This document shows positions 43,015 through 53,422 of a stretch of 64,000 nucleotides of DNA, one piece after another. Source of the DNA: DATAEY01 sp045805565 (GTDB taxonomy: Bacteria > Actinomycetota > Thermoleophilia > Solirubrobacterales > Solirubrobacteraceae); contig JBJMKZ010000023.1 of NCBI GenBank assembly GCA_045805565.1, positions 62,001-126,000 of the forward strand, in the 5' to 3' direction. Position 1 is the first letter of the stretch. The number at the start of each line of letters is the position of its first letter. A program made the position numbers and the translations under genes. The notes below the pieces were generated by a model. That model worked only from the letters and a program-made list of their open reading frames with translations, searched no databases and was not told where the DNA came from.

Positions 43015-43938
43015 TCAGCCCGTCGCCCCGGGGCTGAGCCGCAGCGCCGAGCGCAGCGCCTCCTCCAGCTGCGGGTGCGCGAACTCGTAACCGAGCTGCT
43101 GGGCGCGTCGCGGCAGCGCTCGCTGCCCGCTCACCACGACCTGCGCCATCTCGCCCAGGAGCACCCGGAGGGCCAGGCCCGGCAGCGGCACGACGGCCGG
43201 ACGCCCCAGCACGCGACCCAGCGCGCTCGAGAACTCGCGGTTGGTGGCCGGCGCGGGGGCGGTCGCGTTGATCGGGCCCGACCACGGATCGCGCGCGAGC
43301 GCCGCCAGGTAGATCCCGGCGACGTCGTCGAGGTGGATCCACGGCATGTAGTGGCGCCCGCCCGCCACCGGGCCGCCCAGTCCCGCCCTGAACGGCGCGA
43401 GCATCCTGGCGAGCGCCCCACCGTCGCGATCGAGCACGACCCCGGTGCGCACGTTGACCACCCGCATTCCCAGCTGCGCCGCCGCGGTGGCCTCGCGCTC
43501 CCACTCGACGCAGACACCCGCCAGGAAGTCGGCTCCCGGCCGGGCCGACTCGTCGATCGGCTCATCGCCGCGGGGCCCGTAGTAGCCGGCCGCGCTGGCG
43601 CAGACCAGCACCGGTGGGCGCGGCTGCGCGGCGCGCAGGCCCGCCACCAGGTTGCGCGTCCCCAGCACCCGGCTGTCGCGGATCGCCCGCTTGGCTTCGC
43701 CGGTCCAGCGGCGGGCCACGGTCTCGCCGGCGAGGTGGAGGATCCCGTCGCGTCCGGCGAGGGCGCCGGCGGGCGGCGGCCCGGCGATCGCATCCCAGAC
43801 GACCGCCTCGACCCCCGGTGCCTCGCCCGCCCGCTCGGGGTCGCGCGACAGCACCGTCACCTCGTCCCCGCGCTCGCGCAGGCGGCGTACCAGCCTCGAC
43901 CCGATCAGGCCGGTCGAGCCGGTGACCGTGACCTTCAA
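43015..43938 (-). CDS. TIGR01777 family NAD-dependent epimerase-like oxidoreductase
   Basis: 307 residues from TTG 43938. Extended SDR fold: VTGSTGLIGSRLVRRL at the N-terminus, HLAGETVARRW, SASAAGYYGPRGDEPIDES (here CASAAGYYG) and a DUF1731-like C-terminal segment (PLPGLALRVLLGEMAQVVVSGQRALP). The family includes YfcH/SulA-related proteins of unsettled function. It starts 27 bases after the malic enzyme stop and is probably in its operon. Confidence 0.9.
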   Translation of the reverse strand: MKVTVTGSTGLIGSRLVRRLRERGDEVTVLSRDPERAGEAPGVEAVVWDAIAGPPPAGALAGRDGILHLAGETVARRWTGEAKRAIRDSRVLGTRNLVAGLRAAQPRPPVLVCASAAGYYGPRGDEPIDESARPGADFLAGVCVEWEREATAAAQLGMRVVNVRTGVVLDRDGGALARMLAPFRAGLGGPVAGGRHYMPWIHLDDVAGIYLAALARDPWSGPINATAPAPATNREFSSALGRVLGRPAVVPLPGLALRVLLGEMAQVVVSGQRALPRRAQQLGYEFAHPQLEEALRSALRLSPGATG

Positions 43939-43965
43939 GCCGGGCCCGCCCCGCCGCGGCGGCCC

Positions 43966-45435
<1,470 letters not shown>

Positions 45436-45504
45436 CGCGAGCCCTTCTTGGCGACGGTTTGCAGGGCTAATGCCCGGCGCGGCCAGCCACGGCCGCCTCG
45501 CGGC

Positions 45505-45510
45505 AGTCTA
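45505..45510 (-). promoter_or_regulatory. possible -10 element of the malic enzyme gene
   Basis: TAGACT on the minus strand, about 69 nt before the CTG start. It would give a leader carrying the AAGAAGGG ribosome site. The rest of the 172-base gap shows nothing else. Confidence 0.35.
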
Positions 45511-45607
45511 CGTCACGCCACCGCGCGCCGGTTGCGCTCGCGCGCCGACCGTCGTTTGGAAGATGTGCACGCGTTGTACGACGCGAGTCACGGCAAGAAG
45601 CCGGTGG

Positions 45608-46144
45608 TCAGCCTCCTCCGCCGGTTGGCGTTTTCGCGCCTCCCGCGCGGCTAGCGTCAAGGACGGGCTTGAGCGCGAGCGCCGCTCCCACGACGAAGAT
45701 GGCTGTGGCCAGGTAGATCAGTCCGAGATGGCCGATCGTCGCCAAGCCGTACGGATAATGCGACGGGATGGCGACTGCCAGCCCGAGCACCGGCACCACG
45801 ACGGCGCTCACCCACGCCCACAGGTACCCACGGCGGACACCGAACCACGTCAGCAGCGCCACGGCTAGTCCGGTCGCGGCGAGGAAGCCCGACACGGCAA
45901 GGTGCAGGTGACTGATGTAGTGGTAGAGCTGCGGGCTGAAGTGCTCGATCTGGTTCTTTCCGACGTTTACCTGGCCGGGTCCGATCCCCAGCTCGAGGAA
46001 GCTGCCGGTGAAGTTGCGGATGAAGAACAAAACCGCGTAGCCGATGAAGGCGACCGCGCCGAGCAGCATCAGTCCGATACCTAACTTGAGGCTACGCGGC
46101 TCCTCGTGGACGAGGAGGCCGGTCCCGGCCGAAGTGGTGGCCAT
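45608..46144 (-). CDS. four-helix membrane protein of unknown function
   Basis: 178 residues with hydrophobic helices at about 20-42, 80-101, 107-127 and 135-160. The first external loop contains GPGQVNVGKNQIEHFSPQLYHYISHLH, which places several His residues near the membrane face and could bind metal or haem. I recognise no family. An AAAGGAGAG ribosome site precedes the ATG. The gene lies 64 bases after the selenium-binding-protein homologue on the same strand, so they probably form one operon. Confidence 0.75.
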   Translation of the reverse strand: MATTSAGTGLLVHEEPRSLKLGIGLMLLGAVAFIGYAVLFFIRNFTGSFLELGIGPGQVNVGKNQIEHFSPQLYHYISHLHLAVSGFLAATGLAVALLTWFGVRRGYLWAWVSAVVVPVLGLAVAIPSHYPYGLATIGHLGLIYLATAIFVVGAALALKPVLDASRAGGAKTPTGGGG

Positions 46145-46208
46145 GCAGCTCTCCTTTCGGTTGGGCGGCGCCGCCGTCGCTGCGCCCTCACGCTGAGTAT
46201 CCCGCTCC

Positions 46209-47615
46209 CTAGTCGACGAAGCAGTAGGAGTCGCTCGATGCGTCCCCGCCTTGGAGGCGGGTCTGATGCACCCGCAGGCCCCGGAAGTCGTCGCCGTGGG
46301 GGAAGAACCGCGGCTCGACGGTCATGCCGCCACTGTCGATGTCGGCATCGATGCGCGCCATCCAGGCCCCCACGCCGTCCGGATAGAAGATGTCGTCCCA
46401 GGTCGAATAGAGCGAGTTGGTGAAGTAGACGCGCCGCCCGTCGCGGCTGACCTCCACCATCTGGGGGCCACCCGCCAGCGCCATCTCGGGCGCAGCCGGG
46501 TGCGGGTTGCGGCCAACGATTCCGCCCAGGCGCACGGAGCCCGTCTCTCTGGGGTTGTGCGGGTCGCTCACGTCGTACTGCTTGAGCTCCCCGGTTCCCC
46601 AGCAGGACACATACAGCCAGCGATCGTCGACCGACATGTCGATGTCGGTCACGAGCGGCGGAACCGCACCAAAGGCCTGGAGTGCGGGCGGCAACTGGTC
46701 GGTCTCGGCCGGCTCGGCGGGGATGGTGATCACCTTCTTGGCCGCCCAGCGGTCGTCGTCGCGGTACCACAGCCACACCGACGCAGACAGGTCCTCGACG
46801 CTGATCACGACGCAGGCAAAGCCCCAGGTCTTGCGGGGGTCGTGAGCGGGCCTCAGCTCGAGCACCATCTGTTGCTCGTCGCCCAGGTCGACACGCTGGA
46901 TCAGCCTGCCCTCGGACAGGCTCCAGAAGTCGAGGTGGTGGCCGAAGCGCTTTCCCAGCAGGTCTTCGGGGTTCAAGCCGTCCTCGATCATCGACGGGGT
47001 CGCCCACTCGGAGGTGATGGCCACGTCCTGGTTGAGGTGCCACCACAGGTCGTATGAGAAGTACTGCTCGCCCCGGTCCGTCTCCCAGGCCCCGGTGACT
47101 TCGAAGGTGTCGTGGTCGATCAACGCCACGCCGCCGGGGCCGTCATCACCATCCGCGGCACCGAGGGCGGACATGAAGATCCCGCCCGGTCCGCAGTGCA
47201 CGGTGTGCGGGCGCGAGTAGCCGGCCTTCTCGGCGAGCTCCTCGGGCTCGATGACGCGCACCACCCGCGGCTGGCGAGGGTCGGGCCCCGTGTCGAGCAC
47301 GTGGGTGCGCGAGGAGCGCAGGCCCGGGACGATCAGGTACCGCCGCTCGAGGGCGCCATTGTGACCCTCGTGGCAGAGCGCGCTGGAGCAGGCGTTCCAG
47401 CCGAAGTGATGCAGCTCGTTGCCCGCGGACGTCAGCTCCGTCCAGCCGACAACTTGTCCATAGGTGGGCGATGCGGAATCGCAGTCGACCACCGTCATCG
47501 CGTCACGCTGCGCGCCGGTCGGGTCGAGGGCCGCCACATAGGCCAGCCGTTCCGGAGGCGCGGCGATCGCGACGGCCGGGGACCGATAGAAGGTGGGGTC
47601 GGTGGTCTCGGACAT
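46209..47615 (-). CDS. selenium-binding protein 1 / methanethiol oxidase homologue
   Basis: 468 residues. The SELENBP1 family signature is strong: ELHHFGWNACSS with the Cys linked to selenium binding, then RRYLIVPGLRSSRTHVLDTG, YSRPHTVHCGPGG, SYDLWWHLNQDVAITSEW and FGHHLDFWS, with DIDMSVDDRWLYVSCWGTGELKQYDVSDP further on. Bacterial relatives (MtoX) oxidise methanethiol to formaldehyde, H2S and H2O2 using copper. I see no Sec signal peptide, unlike exported MtoX. ATG 47615 follows a GAGAGAGG ribosome site. First gene of a pair with the membrane protein. Confidence 0.9.
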   Translation of the reverse strand: MSETTDPTFYRSPAVAIAAPPERLAYVAALDPTGAQRDAMTVVDCDSASPTYGQVVGWTELTSAGNELHHFGWNACSSALCHEGHNGALERRYLIVPGLRSSRTHVLDTGPDPRQPRVVRVIEPEELAEKAGYSRPHTVHCGPGGIFMSALGAADGDDGPGGVALIDHDTFEVTGAWETDRGEQYFSYDLWWHLNQDVAITSEWATPSMIEDGLNPEDLLGKRFGHHLDFWSLSEGRLIQRVDLGDEQQMVLELRPAHDPRKTWGFACVVISVEDLSASVWLWYRDDDRWAAKKVITIPAEPAETDQLPPALQAFGAVPPLVTDIDMSVDDRWLYVSCWGTGELKQYDVSDPHNPRETGSVRLGGIVGRNPHPAAPEMALAGGPQMVEVSRDGRRVYFTNSLYSTWDDIFYPDGVGAWMARIDADIDSGGMTVEPRFFPHGDDFRGLRVHQTRLQGGDASSDSYCFVD

Positions 47616-47650
47616 CGCAACCTCTCTCAGCCGGAGTCGTGGAAGAGCCG

Positions 47651-47656
47651 ACCGTA
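47651..47656 (-). promoter_or_regulatory. possible -10 element of the selenium-binding-protein gene
   Basis: TACGGT on the minus strand, 35 nt before the ATG. The 170-base divergent gap to polA also holds a CCGGTC-GGG-GACCGG inverted repeat at 47742-47756, near the polA -35 position. Confidence 0.3.
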
Positions 47657-47773
47657 CCCGACCGGACCCTCCCGATCCGGGCACAGACCCAGGCGACGAG
47701 CTCGCGCGTTACGGCTGGGTCGGCGGCTGCGCGGCTCCGGTCCGGTCGGGGACCGGCCGCCCGTCACCATACA

Positions 47774-47779
47774 TAGAGT
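47774..47779 (+). promoter_or_regulatory. -10 element of polA
   Basis: TAGAGT ends 6 nt before the polA GTG. Confidence 0.5.
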
Positions 47780-47785
47780 GAGGCC

Positions 47786-50365
47786 GTGGCGCACGACCGC
47801 TCGCAGCTCTTCCTGATCGACGGCAACAGCCTGGTCTACCGGGCGTTCTTCGCCCTCCCCGAGTCGATCGCGACGTCCACCGGACACCCCACCAACGCGA
47901 TCTTCGGGTTCGCGTCGATGCTGGTGAAGATCCTCACCGAATACGGGTCGCAGCCGACGGTGGTCGTGTGGGACGCGGGCTCGTCCGGGCGCAAGGAGGT
48001 CTATTCCGAGTACAAGGGGCACCGGCCCGAGCGCCCCGATCTGCTGGCCGAGCAGTGGCCCCACTTCGAGCCGCTGGTCGAGGCGTTCGGCTACCGCAAC
48101 CTGAGGGTCGACGGGTACGAGGCCGACGACGTGATCGCCTCGCTGGCCGAGCAGGCCAAGCACAAGGGCGTCCCGGTGATGATCGTGACCGGCGACCGGG
48201 ACACCTTCCAGCTGGTCGACGACGGCCGCGTGCAGGTGATGGCCACCTCGCGGGGGATCACCGACACCCGGGTCTACGACCGCCAGGCGGTGGCCGATCG
48301 CTACGGCATCCCGCCCGAGCTGATCCCCGACTTCTACGGGCTCAAGGGGGACACCTCGGACAACATTCCCGGCGTCCCCGGGATCGGCGACAAGACCGCC
48401 TCGACCCTGCTGGCGCAGTTCGGCGACCTGGAGGGGGTGCTCGGCGCGGTCGACCAGATCTCCGGCGCCAAGCGCAAGCAGAACCTGACCGAGCACGCAG
48501 ACGATGCCCGCCTCTCCAAGCGGCTCGCCACCCTGCGACGGGATCTGAACACCGGACTGGACGTCGCCGCCGAGGCGGCACGGGAGCCGGACCGCTCGCG
48601 TCTGCGGGACGTGTTCCGCGAGTTCGAGCTGCGCGAGCCACTGCGCCGGCTGGAGGAGGCGCTCGGCTCGGCGGACGCCGCCGCACCGCCCGCCCCGGCC
48701 GCCGAGCGCCTGGTCGCCGAGATCCGCCCGGGGACGCTCGCCGACGTTGCGAGGCTGGAGGGCGACGAGCTGTGGGTGGCGGCGCGCCCGCCCGAGCCGG
48801 CCGAGGGCGAGCTGTTGGCGGAGGGGCCGTGGCGCTTCGCGGTCAGCGCCGGCGGCGAAAGCGTGCTGGCCGGCGAGTGCGCGCGCCCGGAGGACCTGGT
48901 CGCCGCCTGCGGAGAGCGTCCGGTGGTGGTCCACGACGCGAAGGCGCTGGGCGCCATTCCCGCCAACCTGGCCCACGACACGCTGGTGGCCGCCTACCTG
49001 CTCGACCCGGCGGCGCGCGCCTATCCCCTGGACGAGCTGTGCGCGGACCGGGGGCTCGGGGCCGCCGTGGACGACCCGGCCGCCTGCCAGGTGTTGCTGG
49101 TCGGGGCGCTGGCGGCCTGGCAGCGCCGGGAGATCGCCGCGCGCGGCCACGAGGCTCTGCTGCGCGAGGTGGAGCTGCCGCTCGTCCGCGTCCTGCGCGC
49201 CATGGAGCAGGCCGGGCTGCGGCTGGACACCGAGCTGCTGGCGGGGATCTCGCAACGGGTCAAGGCCGACGCCGCCGCGCTGGAGCGCGAGATCTTCGAG
49301 CTGGCCGGCGAGGAGTTCACGATCGGCTCGCCCCAGCAGCTGGCCGAGGTGCTGTTCGTCAAGCTGGGGCTGTCGCGCAAGCGGCGGGGCAAGACCGGCT
49401 TCTCGACCGATGCCCGGGTGCTTCAGGCGATCCGGGGCGAGCATCCGATCATCGGCAAGATCGAGCGCTGGCGCGAGCTGACCAAGCTCGCGCAGACGTA
49501 TCTCGACGCGCTGCCCCTCCTGCTGGCGGACGACGGGCGCCTGCACACCACCTTCAGCCAGGTCACGGCGTCCACCGGCCGGCTGTCGTCGATCAATCCC
49601 AACCTCCAGAACATCCCCATCCGCACCCAGCTGGGACGGGAGATCCGGCGCTGCTTCGTGGCGGACCCCGGCAGCCTGCTGCTGTCGTGCGACTACTCGC
49701 AGGTCGAGCTGCGCATCCTGGCGCAGGTGGCCGGCGAGCCGGTGCTCAAGGAGATCTTCCGCCGCGGCGAGGACGTGCACACGGCCACAGCCATGCAGGT
49801 GTTCGGCGTGTCCGCCGACCAGATCGACCCGGGCATGCGCTCGAAGTCCAAGATGATCAACTACGGCATCGTCTACGGACTGTCGGACTTCGGGATGGCC
49901 GATCGCCTCGACATCCCCCGCGAGGAGGCGGCGGCGTTCATCGCGGCCTACCTCGAGCGGTTCCCCAGGGTCAAGGAGTTCATGGACCGCACCATCGCCC
50001 AGGCGACCGAGGACGGGTACGTCACCACGCTGATGGGCCGGCGCCGGCCGATGACCGAGCTACGCGCCCGCAACTGGCAGACCCGCAAGCTGGGCGAGCG
50101 GCTGGCGGTCAACACGGTGATCCAGGGGACCGCCGCCGACATCATCAAGCTGGCCATGGTGCGCTGCCACGACGCGCTCGCCCGCGAGGGCCTGCAGACC
50201 CGCGTGGTGCTGCAGATCCACGACGAGCTGCTGTTCGAGGGCCCGGCTGCCGAGGCCGAACATGCGCGGGACGTCGTGTGCGCCGAGATGGTCGCGGCCT
50301 ACGAGCTGGATCCGCCGCTGGCGGTCGACGCCGGCATCGGCCCCAACTGGATGGAGGCCAAGTAG
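47786..50365 (+). CDS. polA: DNA polymerase I
   Basis: 859 residues from GTG 47786. The 5'-3' exonuclease domain (about 1-300) has LIDGNSLVYRAFFALP and GLKGDTSDNIPGVPGIGDKTA. The middle domain keeps the 3'-5' exonuclease fold (VVHDAKALGA, AHDTLVAAYLL), but the first metal-binding D-x-E motif is missing, so proofreading is probably lost. The polymerase domain is intact: motif A LLSCDYSQVELRILA, motif B KSKMINYGIVYG, motif C LQIHDELLFE. It serves gap filling after excision repair, with uvrB and uvrA further downstream. Confidence 0.97.
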   Translation: MAHDRSQLFLIDGNSLVYRAFFALPESIATSTGHPTNAIFGFASMLVKILTEYGSQPTVVVWDAGSSGRKEVYSEYKGHRPERPDLLAEQWPHFEPLVEAFGYRNLRVDGYEADDVIASLAEQAKHKGVPVMIVTGDRDTFQLVDDGRVQVMATSRGITDTRVYDRQAVADRYGIPPELIPDFYGLKGDTSDNIPGVPGIGDKTASTLLAQFGDLEGVLGAVDQISGAKRKQNLTEHADDARLSKRLATLRRDLNTGLDVAAEAAREPDRSRLRDVFREFELREPLRRLEEALGSADAAAPPAPAAERLVAEIRPGTLADVARLEGDELWVAARPPEPAEGELLAEGPWRFAVSAGGESVLAGECARPEDLVAACGERPVVVHDAKALGAIPANLAHDTLVAAYLLDPAARAYPLDELCADRGLGAAVDDPAACQVLLVGALAAWQRREIAARGHEALLREVELPLVRVLRAMEQAGLRLDTELLAGISQRVKADAAALEREIFELAGEEFTIGSPQQLAEVLFVKLGLSRKRRGKTGFSTDARVLQAIRGEHPIIGKIERWRELTKLAQTYLDALPLLLADDGRLHTTFSQVTASTGRLSSINPNLQNIPIRTQLGREIRRCFVADPGSLLLSCDYSQVELRILAQVAGEPVLKEIFRRGEDVHTATAMQVFGVSADQIDPGMRSKSKMINYGIVYGLSDFGMADRLDIPREEAAAFIAAYLERFPRVKEFMDRTIAQATEDGYVTTLMGRRRPMTELRARNWQTRKLGERLAVNTVIQGTAADIIKLAMVRCHDALAREGLQTRVVLQIHDELLFEGPAAEAEHARDVVCAEMVAAYELDPPLAVDAGIGPNWMEAK

Positions 50366-50393
50366 TGGGCGCCCGGAGCCGGGTGCCGGCCTG

Positions 50394-50837
50394 ATGGACC
50401 GCGGCCTCGCGGTGGTGATCACCGCCTGCGTGGGAGGCGCGATCGCGCTGCAGGCGCCGATCAACTCGACCCTGGGGCGGGCGATCGGGACCTGGCAGGC
50501 GGCGGCGGTCTCGTTCACGATCGGGACGGTCGTGCTGGTGACGATCGTCCTGCTGGCGGCCGGCGGCTTCGGCGATCTGGGCGGGGTGCGCCACGTCGCC
50601 TGGTACTACCTCCTGGGAGGTGTCCTGGGCGCCACGTACGTGACCACCGTGCTGGTGACGGTCCGGCCGCTGGGAGCGGGCGGGGTCACCGCGGCGACGA
50701 TCGCGGGCCAGCTCACCGCGGCGGTGATCGTCGACCAGATAGGCGCGCTCGGTGTCGAGCGCCACCCGGTGACCCTCGGGCGGCTGGCCGGGGTGGCCTT
50801 CCTGGCGGCCGGGACCTATCTGGTCGTACGGCGCTGA
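50394..50837 (+). CDS. DMT family transporter, YdcZ/DUF606 type
   Basis: 147 residues with about five membrane helices. The opening ITACVGGAIALQAPINSTLGRAIG and the WYYLLGGVLGATYVTTVLVTVRPLGAGG region are typical of the short YdcZ transporters, thought to work as dimers. The substrate is unknown. It lies 28 bases after polA, possibly co-transcribed, and is convergent with the next gene. Confidence 0.87.
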   Translation: MDRGLAVVITACVGGAIALQAPINSTLGRAIGTWQAAAVSFTIGTVVLVTIVLLAAGGFGDLGGVRHVAWYYLLGGVLGATYVTTVLVTVRPLGAGGVTAATIAGQLTAAVIVDQIGALGVERHPVTLGRLAGVAFLAAGTYLVVRR

Positions 50838-50846
50838 CCGGGCGCC

Positions 50847-51983
50847 CTAGGCGGCCGTCGCGATCGCGCGCCGTCCCGCTCGCTGCCGCGGCGGGGACGC
50901 GAACGACGGCGGCGCGATGTCCAGGTAGTGGCCGAACGCCCAGTCGGTGACCCGGCGGCGCTCGAGCAGGCGCAGAACCCGAGCCAGGGCTCGCGGAGGC
51001 ACTCGCGGCACCCAGTCCTGGACGTGCAGGAGCCAGCGGAACTTCCACTCGTGGGCGGCGCTGAAATCGTGGTAGCGCCGCAGCGCCGCGTCGTGGGTCG
51101 AGCTGCCCTCGACGACCCTGCGCAGCTCGCGACCGCAGGCCAGCCCGAAGTAGAGCGCGGTGCGAATCCCCTCTGCGGTGGTGGGCAGGCAGTGGCCGGC
51201 CGAGTCGCCCACGAAGAAGACGCCGTCCTCGGTCGCCCGGCGGATCCGGTGCGGGATCCAGTTGCCCTGGTAGCGGACGGCGTCGAGGTCCAGCTGGGCG
51301 GCGAGCCGCATCGTCTGGTCCTTGACGTGGTGGCGCGGTTCGAACGACCCGACGCCGACCCGCAGCTCGCGGCCGGCCGGAAACGACCACGCGTATCCCG
51401 CGCGCACGTAGGAGCGATCGATCCAGAGCTGCATCTCATCGCCGCCACCGTCGGGGTGGACCTCGAGCCCGCGCGACAGGTACGCCTCCGGAGGCTGCAC
51501 GCTTTCGCCCCGGCCCAGGACCCTTCGCCACCCGAGCGCGTCCACGATCAGCCGGGCGCGCAGGTCGCCGCGGTCGGTGTGGACCACGTCGCCGCTGCGC
51601 CCCCGCACCGTGGCGGTCTCGAAGCCGGCGTCGGCGCCCTGGTCGCGCAGCAGCCCGCACACCGTGCGGTAGTCGAACGTCGAGAACGACCACGGCAGGC
51701 GCCAGCGCGCCGAGCCGTGCGGCGTGTGCACCACGAGCGCCGAGAAGGTCTGCTGGACCGCCGGGGTCAGCTCCATCGCCTCCATCCAGCAGGTCGGGAT
51801 CGCGCAGGCGGACGTCTGGCGCTCGCCGATCTCGTAGCGGTCGACGATCAGCGTTCGCGCTCCGGAGGCGGCCAGCTCGCGCGCCACCGCCAGCCCGGCG
51901 AAGCTCGCCCCGCAGACCAGCACGTCGAAGTCGCCGCCGAGCGCGCTGCGAGCGGCTCCGCGCTTGGTGGCCCGATGCGCCAT
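50847..51983 (-). CDS. geranylgeranyl reductase-like FAD oxidoreductase
   Basis: 378 residues. The N-terminal FAD motif is DVLVCGASFAGLAVARELAASG, followed by RTLIVDRYEIGERQTSACAIP, and the second FAD-contact motif is FVGDSAGHCLPTTAEGIRTALYFGL. This pattern is that of the geranylgeranyl reductase family, which saturates isoprenoid chains of quinones or lipids; related halogenases and hydroxylases are the alternative. No isoprenoid genes are adjacent, so the substrate is open. It is divergent from rpsA. Confidence 0.82.
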   Translation of the reverse strand: MAHRATKRGAARSALGGDFDVLVCGASFAGLAVARELAASGARTLIVDRYEIGERQTSACAIPTCWMEAMELTPAVQQTFSALVVHTPHGSARWRLPWSFSTFDYRTVCGLLRDQGADAGFETATVRGRSGDVVHTDRGDLRARLIVDALGWRRVLGRGESVQPPEAYLSRGLEVHPDGGGDEMQLWIDRSYVRAGYAWSFPAGRELRVGVGSFEPRHHVKDQTMRLAAQLDLDAVRYQGNWIPHRIRRATEDGVFFVGDSAGHCLPTTAEGIRTALYFGLACGRELRRVVEGSSTHDAALRRYHDFSAAHEWKFRWLLHVQDWVPRVPPRALARVLRLLERRRVTDWAFGHYLDIAPPSFASPPRQRAGRRAIATAA

Positions 51984-51992
51984 GACGGCCGG

Positions 51993-51998
51993 ATCATA
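51993..51998 (-). promoter_or_regulatory. -10 element of the geranylgeranyl reductase-like gene
   Basis: On the minus strand TATGAT ends 9 nt before the ATG. Confidence 0.5.
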
Positions 51999-52035
51999 GG
52001 CTCGCCCGGCGCCCGGACGGTTGGGGCTGCTTCGC

Positions 52036-52041
52036 TAACCT
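52036..52041 (+). promoter_or_regulatory. -10 element of rpsA
   Basis: TAACCT ends 9 nt before the rpsA ATG. Confidence 0.5.
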
Positions 52042-52050
52042 TGGCCGCTC

Positions 52051-53397
52051 ATGGCCGAAGTAACCGCCGCAACGCCCTCGGAGGGGAAGGTCGTCGAGGG
52101 CTCCGAGGGTCTGCTGCTCGAGGTCAACGGCCAGGTCCTCCCCAACTACGACGCCACCATCAGCCCGTTCGACGAGGGCGACGTGGTCACCGGCAACGTC
52201 GTGCGCATAGACGCCGATGAGGTGCTGGTCGACATCGGCTACAAGTCCGAGGGGGTCATCCCCTCCCACGAGCTGTCGATCCGCAAGTCGGTCGACCCGG
52301 CCGACGAGGTGGAGCTGGGGGAGGAGGTGGACGCCCTCGTCCTCACCAAGGAGGATCAGGACGGCCGCCTGATCCTGTCCAAGAAGCGGGCCCGCTTCGA
52401 GAAGGCGTGGAAGCGCATCGAGGCGGCGGCCGAGTCGGGAGCGCCGGTGGAGGGAACCGTCATCGAGGTGGTCAAGGGCGGCCTGATCATCGATCTCGGA
52501 GTGCGCGGGTTCCTTCCCGCCTCCCTGGTCGACATCCGCCGGGTCCCGCACCTCGACGATTACCTCGGCCAGACCATCGAGTGCAAGGTGATCGAGCTCA
52601 ACCGCTCGCGCAACAACGTCGTGCTCTCGCGCCGGGCGGTCCTGGAGGAGGAGCGCAAGGAGGTCCGCCAGCAGATCCTCGACCGGCTGCAGCCGGGCAT
52701 GGTGGTGGAGGGCCAGATCTCCAACATCGTCGACTTCGGCGCCTTCGTGGACCTCGACGGCATCGACGGCCTCATCCACATCTCGGAGCTGTCGTGGTCC
52801 CACGTCAACCATCCCAGCGAGATCCTGTCGATTGGCGACACCGTCCAGGTCAAGGTGCTGGACATCGACCGCGACCGCCAGCGCATCTCGCTCGGTCTCA
52901 AGCAGACCCAGGAGGATCCCTGGCAGCGCGTGGTCGACAACTACAACGTCGGCGACGAGCTCGAGGGCAAGGTCACCAAGGTGGTCACCTTCGGCGCCTT
53001 CGTCGAGATCCTGGACGGAGTCGAGGGGCTGGTGCACATCTCCGAGCTGGCCCCCCACCACGTCGAGAACCCACGGGAGATCATCGAGCCGGGCGACGAG
53101 ATCCGCGTCAAGGTGCTCGAGATCGATTCCGACCGCCGCCGGCTGTCGCTGTCGATCAAGCGGGTCGCGGGCCAGGAGCTGCCCCTGCGTCGGCCCGGCG
53201 AGGCGTCCGAGGGCGAGCCCGTCGGTGACGGCGAGACGGCCAACCTCGACGACGTGCCGGAGCTGGGACTGTCGGAGGACGTGTTCGCCGACGAGGTCCC
53301 CCCGCCGCCCGAGGCCGACGGACAGGAGGCGGCGGGCGACGAGGCCGGCGACTCCCCCGGGACGCCGGCCCCGGACCAGCAGCAGCCCGCCTCCTAG
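52051..53397 (+). CDS. rpsA: 30S ribosomal protein S1
   Basis: 448 residues with four S1 RNA-binding repeats (about 44-110, 130-195, 215-290 and 300-375), of which the last two are the best conserved (DFGAFVDLDGIDGLIHISELSW, TFGAFVEILDGVEGLVHISEL). Four repeats are normal in actinobacteria, against six in E. coli. The C-terminal ~70 residues are acidic and disordered. S1 helps mRNAs with leaders bind the 30S subunit. coaE follows after 25 bases. Confidence 0.95.
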   Translation: MAEVTAATPSEGKVVEGSEGLLLEVNGQVLPNYDATISPFDEGDVVTGNVVRIDADEVLVDIGYKSEGVIPSHELSIRKSVDPADEVELGEEVDALVLTKEDQDGRLILSKKRARFEKAWKRIEAAAESGAPVEGTVIEVVKGGLIIDLGVRGFLPASLVDIRRVPHLDDYLGQTIECKVIELNRSRNNVVLSRRAVLEEERKEVRQQILDRLQPGMVVEGQISNIVDFGAFVDLDGIDGLIHISELSWSHVNHPSEILSIGDTVQVKVLDIDRDRQRISLGLKQTQEDPWQRVVDNYNVGDELEGKVTKVVTFGAFVEILDGVEGLVHISELAPHHVENPREIIEPGDEIRVKVLEIDSDRRRLSLSIKRVAGQELPLRRPGEASEGEPVGDGETANLDDVPELGLSEDVFADEVPPPPEADGQEAAGDEAGDSPGTPAPDQQQPAS

Positions 53398-53422
53398 CGC
53401 CATCGGCGCCTCCGCGTCACGG

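Noticed and set aside
47742..47756. The CCGGTC-GGG-GACCGG inverted repeat before polA as a specific operator.
   Set aside because: Only 6-bp arms with a 3-base spacer, made of common G+C words; without a second copy or conservation it cannot be told from chance.
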